Source of the DNA: UBA7236 sp035439505
GTDB taxonomy: Bacteria > Bacteroidota > Bacteroidia > Chitinophagales > BACL12
Assembly: GCA_035439505.1 (NCBI GenBank)
Contig: DAORKJ010000007.1
Location: 1-64,000 of the forward strand
Reading direction: 5' to 3'
Length of the DNA: 64,000 nt
Below the pieces are notes generated by a model. That model worked only from the letters and a program-made list of their open reading frames with translations. It was not told where the DNA came from and searched no databases. The position numbers and the translations under genes were made by a program. The first letter of the stretch is position 1, and every line of letters starts with the position of its first letter. Below, in pieces: positions 8,957 to 18,612 of the stretch.

Positions 8957-9259
8957 TTATAAATACGAACTCAAAACAGTGATGATTTCATCGATGGCAG
9001 TTTCCTCTTCTTTACTAGGTGCCTGGTTTTGTAGTTTTATTAAAGTGCCGTTATCCCAGTGATAAGTCAACTGAAATGGAACACCATGGTAAGAATAGTT
9101 CCAGCACAAAGTATTGAAGTTATCGCTTTTTTTTGAATAGGAAATATCCAAAATTTGTTCAAATTTTTTGGCAATTTGATAAAAGCCTTGTGTACTTCTG
9201 CCTGCTCCAAAATCAATTTGTTTGTAAGCACCTTTGTCCTGCACTATTTTAAATTCCAA
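8957..9259 (-). CDS. small cytoplasmic hypothetical protein
   Basis: This 100-residue product has no signal peptide or membrane segment. It has mixed alpha/beta character: MEFKIVQDKGAYKQIDFG, a helix around FYQIAKKFEQIL, strands with Trp and Tyr (LCWNYSYHG, FQLTYHWDNGTLI), and a C-terminal helix EETAIDEIITVLSSYL. I cannot name a family. The compact fold would suit a small binding or immunity-type protein, but no partner toxin is adjacent. It stands alone between the 8787 gene and a 339-base gene-free stretch. Confidence 0.6.
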   Translation of the reverse strand: MEFKIVQDKGAYKQIDFGAGRSTQGFYQIAKKFEQILDISYSKKSDNFNTLCWNYSYHGVPFQLTYHWDNGTLIKLQNQAPSKEEETAIDEIITVLSSYL

Positions 9260-9598
9260 AATGAAGATTTAATGGTGAATAGAATGCATTGAATCGATGA
9301 AAATCAGTGATGGAAAATTCAGGTAGAACAACCGTTACGGAAGAACACTTGATTCAATAAAGTATAAATATAGGCAAAAAAAACGACACCCCTAGAAAAA
9401 AAGATGAAACTTGTGCTAAAAGTATAACAAAATGACGCTTAAATTTGAGCTGTATACCCTTTCCGGATTGCGTTTCCCAATTTTTTTGCATTTTTAGGTA
9501 GCAACTTACCAATCGCTTATCAACTGTGTTGTTTTGAGGTTTTTTATACTCTTTTAAAGGCTTTACAACATGCAGCCTAAAAGTAAAAGATGGCTGGC
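9260..9598. other. gene-free stretch
   Basis: These 339 AT-rich bases contain no credible coding frame, no tRNA-like fold and no strong inverted repeat on reading. They hold the upstream region of the 8957-9259 gene and the 3' flank of the 9599-11299 gene. Confidence 0.5.
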
Positions 9599-11299
9599 CT
9601 ATCTATTGATGTACATGCTGGTAGCATAAACTTGATTCTGCATTTCCACTGTGCAAATAACAAGTCCTTTGTAGGTAAGGCTACCCAACGAAATATGTTG
9701 CGCATTTGTAGATTCAGCGGGATGAAAGGTATTAGCAAAAAGTGACCTTCCTAATAGATCGAAAATTTCAACCTTGAAGTCGGTTGCCTGTGTAAAATTA
9801 CCCGGTATTATTAGGTCACCTTCCTGATTCATATACATTGCTTCCCCTAACAAATTGTTACTTTTCCCCTGATAGGACAAAGCAATTATCTGACTTTCAT
9901 AACTTTCTCCTGAATGTTCAACTTGAATTAATCGATAATAATTATCACCGGGAATAGCAGCATTATCAACAAAAGCGAATTGGTTGTTGTGTGTGGTTGC
10001 AACAGTACCAATGGAATAAAAGGTGATGCCATCAAGTGACTTCTCAACTGAAAAGTACTGAATATTTTCTGCAGCGGTTGTCCAAAATAAATGTATTCCT
10101 AAGGTCGATTCTTCTGCATAAAATTGTGTGAGTGTAACAGGTAATAAACAAATATTATTTACCGTAACCACATCAAATCCATCACCACAAAGTCCATCGG
10201 TTGTTGTCCATTGAAAAACATTATCTCCCAAGGCTAATCCACTTACCCATGAATCCGGATCAGAAGCGTCTTCGAAACTACCTGAGCCACTTACTAAACT
10301 CCATGAACCGGTTCCTGTCACAGTTTCAGCATCAAGTGTTACAGAAGCGCCGCAAATAGATTGATCTGGGCCGGCATCTACAGTTGCAACCCCTGTGTTA
10401 GCGCCAATGGTATAATCACAATTAGAACCTGAATTGCCATCAATCATCATATAATATGTATCACCAACAATAAGTGAAGAGGCTGTGATGGAAAATATAC
10501 CTTCATGACCACCATCAGTATAACTACATGGCGATTTTAAGGTAAACATTTTTGTAGCCTCATTAAAAGCGTATATGCCAATTTGAACCCCATCACAAGA
10601 AGCACCGCCTGTTACATTAAAATCAAACGTAGAAGTTGTGGCAGCTGCAATAAATTTTAACCATGAATTATTTTCCAAAGTCCCGGCAAATAAATCATCA
10701 TCGGGATGTGGACATGACCCACCGGTACCACCAAAATTATAAGGTGCATCTTCACCATAATAACCTGAAGTAGTTCCGCAATAATCATTTAAATTACAAA
10801 CCGCTGTTGCCTGACCAAACACATCGGCTGCAGGGGGATTGTCAGCACAAACAGGCGGTTCGGTACAATCAATTGTCGCCGACCAGCCACCGTCTGCTGC
10901 GCTGCCATTAGATTTCCATTGAATAGTTACACATGTGCTTACAGTGCCAACTGTAGGATTTGAAAACGCATAGTCATCGCTTTTTGTTAAAGTAGCTATT
11001 AGCGGATCTGAAGTAGTGAGACCATCATAAAAAAACAGGGTATCTCCTGTTCCCGCATCCAAATTTAAAGATGTGGAACTTGCACCAAAATCGAAATAAA
11101 GCGGCGACCCTGATGATGAACAAAACGTAACTACATAATTTTCATTGTTACCATAATTTCCACCACTTCCACCGGAGTCGTAAAAATTGCCTGAGCAGGT
11201 GTTTACCGTTAGGCCATTATACGACGCGATATTATACGATTGCGTGTATAAATTACTGATGAATAACAATAGCCCTATTGTAAATAACAAGTATTTCAT
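9599..11299 (-). CDS. CUB-domain T9SS cargo protein
   Basis: The frame is open from 11428, but ATG 11299 starts a proper signal peptide (MKYLLFTIGLLLFISNLYTQ) and an exact TATTTTTG -7 box lies at 11329-11322. That gives 566 residues. A CUB-like domain comes first (about 25-150: TCSGNFYDSGG, YFDFGASSTSLN, DTLFFYDG, CVTIQWKSNG). Next is a Cys-containing jelly-roll-like domain (about 155-305: DNSWLKF-type ENNSWLKF, YYMMIDGNSG), an Ig-like stretch VDAGPDQSICGASVTL, and a stalk LPVTLTQFYAEES. The latter two are routine in T9SS cargo. The end (about 485-566) is a degenerate sorting domain. It is divergent from the 11396 gene across 96 bases. Extracellular binding or adhesion is likely. Confidence 0.8.
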   Translation of the reverse strand: MKYLLFTIGLLLFISNLYTQSYNIASYNGLTVNTCSGNFYDSGGSGGNYGNNENYVVTFCSSSGSPLYFDFGASSTSLNLDAGTGDTLFFYDGLTTSDPLIATLTKSDDYAFSNPTVGTVSTCVTIQWKSNGSAADGGWSATIDCTEPPVCADNPPAADVFGQATAVCNLNDYCGTTSGYYGEDAPYNFGGTGGSCPHPDDDLFAGTLENNSWLKFIAAATTSTFDFNVTGGASCDGVQIGIYAFNEATKMFTLKSPCSYTDGGHEGIFSITASSLIVGDTYYMMIDGNSGSNCDYTIGANTGVATVDAGPDQSICGASVTLDAETVTGTGSWSLVSGSGSFEDASDPDSWVSGLALGDNVFQWTTTDGLCGDGFDVVTVNNICLLPVTLTQFYAEESTLGIHLFWTTAAENIQYFSVEKSLDGITFYSIGTVATTHNNQFAFVDNAAIPGDNYYRLIQVEHSGESYESQIIALSYQGKSNNLLGEAMYMNQEGDLIIPGNFTQATDFKVEIFDLLGRSLFANTFHPAESTNAQHISLGSLTYKGLVICTVEMQNQVYATSMYINR

Positions 11300-11395
11300 A
11301 ATTGCCCTGTTCTGATGTTTACAAAAATATAGTGCCCGGGATTTGGTTTTTACAAAAAATATGCGTTTTTTAGTAAGTCTGATTTTGCCTTTATT

Positions 11396-12898
11396 ATGAA
11401 ACCTTCCGATGCTTTTGAACTCATCCAATCACTCAGCATGTCTGAAAAACGGCAGTTTGTAGTATACGCAAACCGTCACGTAATTGGAGACATTAATAAA
11501 TACCTCCAAGTATTTCATCTGCTGCAGGAAATGACTGTTTATGATGAACAGCTACTAATGACATTAGTAAAACAGCAAGGATTGGCAACTAAATACCTAA
11601 AAGCTGACCAACATTATTTATACCAGCTATTATTGGAATCTCTGGTTATGCAGCATAACAACAAGTCTGCGAATTTATTGGTAAAATCTGCGTTGCTAAA
11701 AATTGAAATATTATTTGACAAAGGATTATACCGGCAGTGTAAAAAAGAATTGTTTAAAGCAATTACTGTTGCAATAAAATATGAATTGTTTGAATACCAT
11801 ATCAACTTATTATTTTGGGAACGCAAAACACAAGTAATGAGCCCGGATAAACTGTATGACATTCGCGCTTTACATGAAAAAACCGCACTGGCCATAACTC
11901 AATTGCAACAATTTACAACTTATACCATGCTTTATGATAAAGCTGTAGAACTGCGACAAAGTGTAATAAAAACCAGAACACCATCAGCTATACAAAAATT
12001 CAAAAAATTACTGCATCATGATTTATTGTTGTCACCTGCAGGTAAATCTGTCCAAATGCAAATACGTTACCACCAGATTTACGCAATGTGGTATTATATT
12101 CATAAGGATAAAACAAATGAATTATTGCACAATAAACAAATCATTCAATTATTAGACAAACATGCACATTTCAAAGAAGAATACCCACTCGATTTTATTG
12201 CGATTTATTCAAGAATTTTATCTATCACCAAATCCGGACCGGCGCCAATGTTTGAAAAAGAATTGTTGGCCTTCAGAGCTTTTAAACCACTAAGTCAAAG
12301 TATTACTTACGACAATATTGTTGCACAAATTTTTACGCAATCGTATATGATACAGGTGTCTCAGTTGCTTAGCAACAAATCGTTTTATACTGCCGGACGC
12401 ATATTGCCCGAATTACAGACAGGTATTCAATATCACAAACGATTTATTAATCCGGTAGCATTATTATCACTCTACTTTATTACCGCTTATACCTCTTTTG
12501 CCAATGGCAATTTAGCACTTGCAAGGAAATATGTGAACTACATCATCAATGAATATGACGATAGTATAAGACCGGATATTTATAACTTTTCAAGGCTCTT
12601 GAATTTGATGTTGCACTTAGAGCTCAGGAACTATTCCAACATTAAATCGGAGTATACTTCGGTGAGTTATTATTTTAATAAAAACAAAAAACTATTTAAA
12701 ACAGAAAATCTGGTGTTAAAATATTTTAGCAATCCCAAAAACTACATGTACAATTCTAACGGAGCCTTATTAGTGTTACAAGATAATTTAGAAAAAATTA
12801 AGGAAATAAAAATCGAACAGTTTGCTTTGAACTATATTGATTTCTTTACATGGATAAAAGCCCGATTATCACGACAACCAATGGCCGAGGTAAAATAA
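11396..12898 (+). CDS. cytoplasmic helical-repeat protein, unknown
   Basis: This 500-residue product has no signal peptide. It is almost wholly predicted alpha-helical with paired helices such as LYQLLLESLVMQHNNKSA, LYRQCKKELFKAITVAIKY and LARKYVNYIINEY, the look of TPR- or HEAT-like solenoids. It starts with a short helical block (MKPSDAFELIQSLSMSEKRQF) that I associate with a Bacteroidota-specific cytoplasmic family of unknown role. A near-consensus TGATTTTG lies 8 bases before the ATG. It converges with the 12913-14076 gene with only 14 bases between the stops. Protein-protein interaction is the only role the fold supports. Confidence 0.75.
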   Translation: MKPSDAFELIQSLSMSEKRQFVVYANRHVIGDINKYLQVFHLLQEMTVYDEQLLMTLVKQQGLATKYLKADQHYLYQLLLESLVMQHNNKSANLLVKSALLKIEILFDKGLYRQCKKELFKAITVAIKYELFEYHINLLFWERKTQVMSPDKLYDIRALHEKTALAITQLQQFTTYTMLYDKAVELRQSVIKTRTPSAIQKFKKLLHHDLLLSPAGKSVQMQIRYHQIYAMWYYIHKDKTNELLHNKQIIQLLDKHAHFKEEYPLDFIAIYSRILSITKSGPAPMFEKELLAFRAFKPLSQSITYDNIVAQIFTQSYMIQVSQLLSNKSFYTAGRILPELQTGIQYHKRFINPVALLSLYFITAYTSFANGNLALARKYVNYIINEYDDSIRPDIYNFSRLLNLMLHLELRNYSNIKSEYTSVSYYFNKNKKLFKTENLVLKYFSNPKNYMYNSNGALLVLQDNLEKIKEIKIEQFALNYIDFFTWIKARLSRQPMAEVK

Positions 12899-12912
12899 TT
12901 ATTGACCCTTGT

Positions 12913-14076
12913 TTATTCCACAATAAATATACGGTTATCCCGAATATTATCATTATTGATAACGACATACATACCTGTTGCAAATTGGCTGATATCTATT
13001 TGCTGAAGAACGGATGTTGTTTTACCTGTCAATACAACCTCACCTAAAACATTGGTTATTGAATAATTAAGCCCCGATGCAGGTGCATCCAAATATATCA
13101 TTTGTGATGTGGGATTGGGATACGCATTAAAGGTATTCGTTACAGGTGATTCGATATCAGTTGTGGTAATTTGATATCTTAATAACATACCACTATTACC
13201 TACTGCATATATGTAATTGGGGGTAACTTTTAATTTATTAATGCTTTCTGGTGCAGTGTAACTAATTGACCAACTTACACCTCCGTCATCGGTGCTATAA
13301 ATCCAGTCCTTCCAATTTCCCTGCACTAAAAAACCATGTAGTTTATCTACAAACACCATTTGGCTTACTGATGTGAATGAATTATGGCTTACCAGTTCCC
13401 ATGTTGTTCCACCATTATTGGTACTATATAATATACCGTCACCTGTTATAATAAAACCGTTATTGATATCATAAAATGATAAACCGGAAAAATAATATTC
13501 GGTAAGCGTATCAAATAATGTTGTGGTAAATGATTGTCCATGGTCATTACTTACATATACACTAAAATTGTCAATCATAATTATTTTCCCACCTACAAAC
13601 GATTCAATTTGAGCTGCACCAAATATTGGCAAATCATCCACTACATCCCAATTAGCTCCTCCATTTTCCGTATAATAAAGTCCTCCTAAACCTGAAGCGA
13701 TGCCATGGTTAGTATCTGTAAATCCTATAGCCGTCATTAAACAAGTGCAAGACGTAGATTGCACATCCCAATCTTTTCCTCCGTTTGATGTGGCATAAAT
13801 ATCGCCACTTCCGGTAGTAAGTAAAATGGATTGTTCATCTAATACTACAATGGGCGGATATTTATGTAAGACATCGGGTAAAGTAGTATAGGTTAATCCG
13901 GCATTAACACTTGTCGTCAGTTTGTAATTATCATCAATTAAATAAATGTTGTTTTCACCAAAATAATCGATATCGCGAATATTGCTGGTTAATCCGGTAT
14001 TTAGCGAAACCCATGTGGCTTGGGCGTTAGATGTATAGGATACACCTAAAAGCCAAATGTAGAATAGTGTTTTCAT
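12913..14076 (-). CDS. BNR/YCF48-type propeller with T9SS domain
   Basis: The product has 387 residues: a signal peptide (MKTLFYIWLLGVSYTSNAQ), then six or so propeller blades marked by Asp-box-like motifs (TSNGGKDWDV, TENGGANWDVV, SNDHGQSFTTT, STNNGGTTWELV, STDDGGVSWSI). Between them are HG[IF]xxGxxG-type turns (TNHGIASGLG). The final 75 residues form a sorting domain (NAYPNPTSQMIYL, NVLGEVVLTGK). The fold matches the photosystem-assembly/BNR propeller group, which in secreted Bacteroidota proteins has no established enzyme activity. A perfect promoter (TTTG-N19-TATTTTTG) lies at 14123-14093. Confidence 0.85.
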   Translation of the reverse strand: MKTLFYIWLLGVSYTSNAQATWVSLNTGLTSNIRDIDYFGENNIYLIDDNYKLTTSVNAGLTYTTLPDVLHKYPPIVVLDEQSILLTTGSGDIYATSNGGKDWDVQSTSCTCLMTAIGFTDTNHGIASGLGGLYYTENGGANWDVVDDLPIFGAAQIESFVGGKIIMIDNFSVYVSNDHGQSFTTTLFDTLTEYYFSGLSFYDINNGFIITGDGILYSTNNGGTTWELVSHNSFTSVSQMVFVDKLHGFLVQGNWKDWIYSTDDGGVSWSISYTAPESINKLKVTPNYIYAVGNSGMLLRYQITTTDIESPVTNTFNAYPNPTSQMIYLDAPASGLNYSITNVLGEVVLTGKTTSVLQQIDISQFATGMYVVINNDNIRDNRIFIVE

Positions 14077-14092
14077 AGATGGTTTTATACTT

Positions 14093-14123
14093 CAAAAATA
14101 ATATTTTTTGTTTTTAGAACAAA
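14093..14123 (-). promoter_or_regulatory. consensus promoter for the 14076 gene
   Basis: Leftward TTTG (14123-14120), 19 bases, TATTTTTG (14100-14093) is an exact match to the Bacteroidota consensus. It begins just after the T-run of the terminator at 14129-14162, as expected for separate tandem transcription units. Confidence 0.65.
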
Positions 14124-14128
14124 ACGTA

Positions 14129-14162
14129 TAAAAAAGCACCTGAACTAAACATTCAGGTGCTT
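14129..14162 (-). terminator. rho-independent terminator after 14184 (duplicated copy 1)
   Basis: AAGCACCTGAA (14134-14144) pairs perfectly with TTCAGGTGCTT (14152-14162) around a 7-base loop. A T-run follows on the minus strand. The same hairpin recurs at 16276-16304 inside a 75-bp identical block. Confidence 0.85.
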
Positions 14163-14204
14163 TAAAGTCAAAAACAAAATTCGTTATTCAATAATTAAGT
14201 TACC
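14130..14204. repeat. 75-bp direct repeat, copy at 16272-16346
   Basis: The last codons of the two sialidase-like genes, their 3' flanks and their terminator hairpins are identical over 75 bases (14130-14204 and 16272-16346). The first difference is A versus G at 14205/16347. Similarity continues into both coding regions. This is the edge of a tandem gene duplication of unit about 2142 bp. Confidence 0.9.
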
Positions 14205-16187
14205 AGTATCTTTTACATTACCTGAAACTATTTGTATAAAATATAATCCTGCAGCTTGTGAGCTTAAATCAATTGTTGCTTCCAGCTCACTATTAGCTAT
14301 TGCATAATTTCGCTCAAAAACTACATCACCTAATGCATTAATAACTGTTACTGTTGCTGTTGAATTTGGTAAACCTGCTGTTGCGATGACAAATATACCA
14401 TTTGTAGGATTTGGGAAAACTTTAGATTCCACTTCTATACTACCTTCGCGCAATAAAGTTGTAAATGAAGATGCCGGTGAAAATGGCGACATTAATCCAC
14501 CGGGACAAATTGTTTTTACTTTCCATGCGTAAGTAGTTCCTGGTGTTAAGCCGGTTAAATTAACAGCATTCACAAATGATTTCTTTTTTAATTTAATTGC
14601 CGGTGTCAATATATCATTATATTGCACCTGATATTTTTCTGCTAGCGGAACGGCATCCCAATGCAATCCCACGTTAGTAGTACCAATAGGCGATGCGAAT
14701 AATCCTGTTGGTGGAGTTAAAATATCACACACCGGAGTGGTATCTCCAAAATCACTTGGTGAAAAAGCCTGATACTTTATTGTGTTAGTGTGAGGAGGGT
14801 CAGACGTTTCGTAAAATGTAGAACCTGGCACATTATCATATTCCCATACAATATGCATTTTATCGTTTACAATTTTAGGAAATGCCATAGGATAAGCATT
14901 TTCACCAAAAGAAAGGGCAGTATTGGTTAATGGAACAGGGTCAGACCATGTAATTCCATTATCATCAGAGTACATACCAAAAAAATCTCTAAATGAAGAT
15001 GCTTCCGGTATAGTTGGATCATCAAAATAATCGCTGTATTCAATTGGCATTGCAAACACGGTATAAAGTCGATTTTTTACTTCATCATAAGCCCCTGCAA
15101 CCATCGATGTAAAACCAAGTGTTCCATACATATGCCTATTTTTCCCAATTCCGGCAAATGGGTCATTTAAACCATCATCGTTATTGGAATCAAAAATCGG
15201 GTCAATTATTTGCATGGTTTCCGTTATGGAATTCCAATACCAAATACCGGAAGTGAGCGGGAAATAATTATATCCTTCCACATCGGGTTTGTCATCTAAA
15301 AGCCGCATAACGCCAATCCAAAAATGCAAAACGCCATCATCGGTTATAATCATATTTAAATATCCGTCATGCGTCAGTATCGTATCAAAATCGCCGTCTC
15401 CATCATAATCTGTGCTTTGTCCAAGAGCACCGATAAAATTATTAATTGGAAAATCCATTAATGTTTGTTTTGTCCAAGTTCCTGGATTGCCTTTCATTGG
15501 TGAGTGTAATAACACTAAATCAGAAGCATGCATGCCATATAAGACATACACATCATTTTCGAATACGGCAATTTGTGTTGAATTGGCTGTTAACCTGATA
15601 CCTTCTGCTGCATTTAAAAAAGGTAGTGGAGCATTCAACACTGTCCATGAATTACCTCCATCCATAGAACGCGAAAAATTTATGGCAGTTGGATTTGATT
15701 CATTTGGATTTACCACATAAATATCATCCGTACCTTCCGGACAAAATGTATTTGGCCAATACCCAATAATTTGATCAGATCCCGCCGTTTCTATAAAAGT
15801 AGAACTACCAATACTAGCGTTTTTGAATACCTGTAATCTACTATCGCCGGAATGTGAAATAATTACTTCTTTTGAGCCTACAGTTAATAATTCACCAAAG
15901 CCTGATCGAACAGTCTCTTCTTTTCCTGTTGGTGTTGGCCCCCATGAAACGCCGTTAAAACTATTATAAAAAGTTCCTCTGTCCGCATATGCAGTCGCGA
16001 AATCAAAAGAGCCAATCCATGCTGCTGAAACTTTTCCATCAGGATAAGCCCTAATGATATTGCGAGCACCGCTGTTGGTTTGCAAATCGTATGTTGTAGT
16101 GCCTATTGCAACTGGTTGAGCAGCCATTTCTATAAGCACTAAACTTAACATTGTATTGAGCAAAAAAATCTTAACTGATGTTTTCAT
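14184..16187 (-). CDS. sialidase-fold BNR protein with FN3 and T9SS domain (duplicate A)
   Basis: The frame starts at 16196, but ATG 16187 (MKTSVKIFLLNTMLSLVLIE) is the better start. The product is 667 residues. After the signal peptide comes a large six-bladed propeller region (about 25-470) with Asp boxes SMDGGNSWTVL and SDDNGITWSDP. A fibronectin type III domain follows (about 490-585: PPTGLFASPIGTTNVGLHW, GLTPGTTYAWKVKTICPGG), then a type A sorting domain (KVFPNPTNG, GLYFIQIVSG, NLIIE). No Arg triad or Tyr nucleophile of true sialidases could be placed, so glycosidase activity is not claimed. It is a close paralogue of the neighbour at 16326-18317, and even the terminators are copies. Confidence 0.85.
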   Translation of the reverse strand: MKTSVKIFLLNTMLSLVLIEMAAQPVAIGTTTYDLQTNSGARNIIRAYPDGKVSAAWIGSFDFATAYADRGTFYNSFNGVSWGPTPTGKEETVRSGFGELLTVGSKEVIISHSGDSRLQVFKNASIGSSTFIETAGSDQIIGYWPNTFCPEGTDDIYVVNPNESNPTAINFSRSMDGGNSWTVLNAPLPFLNAAEGIRLTANSTQIAVFENDVYVLYGMHASDLVLLHSPMKGNPGTWTKQTLMDFPINNFIGALGQSTDYDGDGDFDTILTHDGYLNMIITDDGVLHFWIGVMRLLDDKPDVEGYNYFPLTSGIWYWNSITETMQIIDPIFDSNNDDGLNDPFAGIGKNRHMYGTLGFTSMVAGAYDEVKNRLYTVFAMPIEYSDYFDDPTIPEASSFRDFFGMYSDDNGITWSDPVPLTNTALSFGENAYPMAFPKIVNDKMHIVWEYDNVPGSTFYETSDPPHTNTIKYQAFSPSDFGDTTPVCDILTPPTGLFASPIGTTNVGLHWDAVPLAEKYQVQYNDILTPAIKLKKKSFVNAVNLTGLTPGTTYAWKVKTICPGGLMSPFSPASSFTTLLREGSIEVESKVFPNPTNGIFVIATAGLPNSTATVTVINALGDVVFERNYAIANSELEATIDLSSQAAGLYFIQIVSGNVKDTGNLIIE

Positions 16188-16205
16188 AAGATGCAATATT
16201 TATCT

Positions 16206-16236
16206 CAAACTTAACATAATTAACGCTTATATAAAA
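16206..16236 (-). promoter_or_regulatory. probable promoter for the 16187 gene
   Basis: Leftward TTTT (16236-16233), 19 bases, TAAGTTTG (16213-16206). The -7 element is exact, with one mismatch at -33. The 18317 gene carries the same TAAGTTTG at 18348-18341, so the promoter probably duplicated along with the gene. Confidence 0.5.
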
Positions 16237-16269
16237 GTGGGAGTTTGAAAAATGAAGCAACTGTGAACA

Positions 16270-16304
16270 TAAAAAAAGCACCTGAACTAAACATTCAGGT
16301 GCTT
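16270..16304 (-). terminator. rho-independent terminator after 16326 (duplicated copy 2)
   Basis: AAGCACCTGAA (16276-16286) pairs with TTCAGGTGCTT (16294-16304), loop CTAAACA, and a T-run of seven follows on the minus strand. It is identical to the hairpin at 14134-14162. Confidence 0.85.
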
Positions 16305-16325
16305 TAAAGTCAAAAACAAAATTCG

Positions 16326-18317
16326 TTATTCAATAATTAAGTTACCGGTATCTTTTACGTTACCTGAAACTATTTGTATAAAATATAATCCTGCTGCTTG
16401 TTCGCTAATATCGATTGAAGTAGTTAATGTTTTGTTATCAGTTGCAAAAGTTTGCTGATATACAACTGCACCTAAAGCATTAACTATTGTAACCGTAGTT
16501 GGTTGGTCTGTCAAACCTGAAGCAGATATTGTAAATACGCCATTTGCCGGGTTAGGGAAAATCAGCGATTGCACTTCTGTACTTCCTTCACGCAATAGCG
16601 TAGTAAAAAATGCAGATGGTGAAAATGGCGACATTAAACCACCGGGACAAATTGTTTTTACTTTATAATTATAAGTAGCTCCCGGAGTTAATCCTGAAAT
16701 ATTCACTGAATTAGTAAATGATTTTTTCTTCAGTTTAGTCGCCGGTGTTGCTGTATTAAAATATTGCACTTGATATTGATACGCAAGCGGAACAATATTC
16801 CAGTTTAATTTTGCATTTGTTGAACCAATTGGTGATGCAAATAATCCTGTTGGCGGGTTAATAATATCACAAACAGGAACACCAAAATCTTCGGGCGTGA
16901 ATGCCTGATACTTAATATTATTTATTGTAATAGGGTCCGGATTAATGGCATCAAAAGAAGTTCCGGGTAAATTATCTTCTTGCCATAACAAATGGATTTT
17001 ACCATTTACTACTTTGTGATATGCAGAAGGAAACACATTTTCTTTTTGCACGATTGCATTATTAGTAAGATTTACCGGAGTTGACCAGGTAAGTCCGTTA
17101 TCATCGGAATAAACACCAAATAAATCACGGAACGATTGTGCATATGGATTATATGGATCACCAAATAAATCGGTGTTTTCAATCGGCATCGAATACATTA
17201 AAAACATTCTGTTATTTGTAGCATCATATGCAACTGTCGACATCGATGTAAGATTCACACCGAGATATCCTCCTGTTGCAGAACCTAAACCTAAGAACGG
17301 GTCATTAAACCCATCAACATTATTGGTATCGAAAAAGAAATTGAGTAAAGAAACTGTCCCGGTAGCTGAATTCCAATAATAAATGCCGGCTACTAGCGGG
17401 AAGTACGACCAACCTAAAGTTAATGGATCATCATCCAATAACCGATAAGCACCTGTCCAAACATGTACAGTTCCATCACTGGTAACAATCATTTCATAAT
17501 AACCATCATTCGTGTTAATGGTATCTGCAATAAAATCTCCATTATAATCAGAAATTTGACCTACAGCACCAGTATAATTATCAATTGGAAAATCTATAAC
17601 TCGAGTGCTGGTCCAGGTTCCTGCATTTCCTTTTGTAGGGCTATGTAATAAAACAACATCAGTGTATTCGGTACCGTAAAGCACATAAACATCATTTCCT
17701 ACAACTACTAATTGTGCGCTATTGCCGGTCAATGTACCAAAACCTTCAGCACTTGTTAAAAATGGTAGAGGAGAATTGAGCACAGCCCAGGTATCACCAC
17801 CATCCATTGACCGCGAAAAGTTAATAGCAGTCGGGTTTGCAGCAGCATTTGCACATATCACATAAATATCATCGGTTCCTTCAGGACAGTAAATAGACGG
17901 CCACAAACCTACAATCAAATTTGATCCGGTTGTTTCAGTAAAAGTAGAACTTCCAATTGCGCCATTTCTGAAAACCTCCAAGGTTGTTCCATTGTGAGAA
18001 ATGAGCACTTCTTTAGTGCCAATATTTACAATTTCTCCAAAACCTGTTCTTACGGTTTCTTCACGCGTTGTTGGAGCAGCTCCCCATGAAACGCCGTTAA
18101 AATGATTGTAAAATGTGCCTCGATCAAGATAACTGCCGTCGAGCGTTGTTGAACCGGTCCAGGCGGTAGAAATTTTCCCATCGTTATAAACCGTTATGAG
18201 ATTTCTTGTTGGACCGTTGGATTGCAGCCCGTATGTAGTGGTTCCTACAGTAACAGACTGGGCAAGGAGATTTGACGCAAGCATCAATAGAGCTGCGTAA
18301 AATGTGAGTTTTTTCAT
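16326..18317 (-). CDS. sialidase-fold BNR protein with FN3 and T9SS domain (duplicate B)
   Basis: ATG 18317 is preferred over the open start at 18353, giving 663 residues with signal peptide MKKLTFYAALLMLASNLLAQ. Domain order is the same as in the 14184-16187 product: Asp-box propeller (SMDGGDTWAVL, SDDNGLTWSTP), FN3 (PPTGLFASPIGSTNAKLNW, GLTPGATYNYKVKTICPGG), and a type A sorting domain ending NVKDTGNLIIE, identical in both. Differences are spread through the propeller, so the duplication is not recent, but the 3' end has stayed identical. Each copy has its own TAAGTTTG promoter element and terminator, so they are two separate transcription units. Confidence 0.85.
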   Translation of the reverse strand: MKKLTFYAALLMLASNLLAQSVTVGTTTYGLQSNGPTRNLITVYNDGKISTAWTGSTTLDGSYLDRGTFYNHFNGVSWGAAPTTREETVRTGFGEIVNIGTKEVLISHNGTTLEVFRNGAIGSSTFTETTGSNLIVGLWPSIYCPEGTDDIYVICANAAANPTAINFSRSMDGGDTWAVLNSPLPFLTSAEGFGTLTGNSAQLVVVGNDVYVLYGTEYTDVVLLHSPTKGNAGTWTSTRVIDFPIDNYTGAVGQISDYNGDFIADTINTNDGYYEMIVTSDGTVHVWTGAYRLLDDDPLTLGWSYFPLVAGIYYWNSATGTVSLLNFFFDTNNVDGFNDPFLGLGSATGGYLGVNLTSMSTVAYDATNNRMFLMYSMPIENTDLFGDPYNPYAQSFRDLFGVYSDDNGLTWSTPVNLTNNAIVQKENVFPSAYHKVVNGKIHLLWQEDNLPGTSFDAINPDPITINNIKYQAFTPEDFGVPVCDIINPPTGLFASPIGSTNAKLNWNIVPLAYQYQVQYFNTATPATKLKKKSFTNSVNISGLTPGATYNYKVKTICPGGLMSPFSPSAFFTTLLREGSTEVQSLIFPNPANGVFTISASGLTDQPTTVTIVNALGAVVYQQTFATDNKTLTTSIDISEQAAGLYFIQIVSGNVKDTGNLIIE

Positions 18318-18562
18318 TGTATGTATTTTGAAATTATATCCAAACTTAATCAAATAGAAAATAATCTATTAAGTCAATATGATAAGTGGCCTATTTTTAT
18401 CAATAATTGCTATAGTCCATTACCATTTTAATGAAATTTATAAAGTAGTTGGGTAGTCACGATAGTGGTAAAATCCAAGCTAATACCTTACCACCTATAT
18501 TCGGATAAAATTTGCCGGCCTCCCTATTTCGGCATTTTTTGCAAATTCTTGTTGAAAACCAC

Positions 18563-18593
18563 TTTCATTATTAAAATTTCCTACTTAAATTTG
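18563..18593 (+). promoter_or_regulatory. promoter for the 18613 small gene
   Basis: TTTC (18563-18566), 19 bases, TAAATTTG (18586-18593). The -7 element is exact with one mismatch at -33. The ATG at 18613 follows 19 bases later, which supports the small gene as real. Confidence 0.5.
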
Positions 18594-18612
18594 TGGCATA
18601 AATACCAAAACA

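Noticed and set aside
14184..18317. True sialidase activity of the BNR pair
   Set aside because: Asp boxes are present, but I could not place the Arg triad and Tyr/Glu pair. Asp boxes alone occur in many non-enzymatic propellers.
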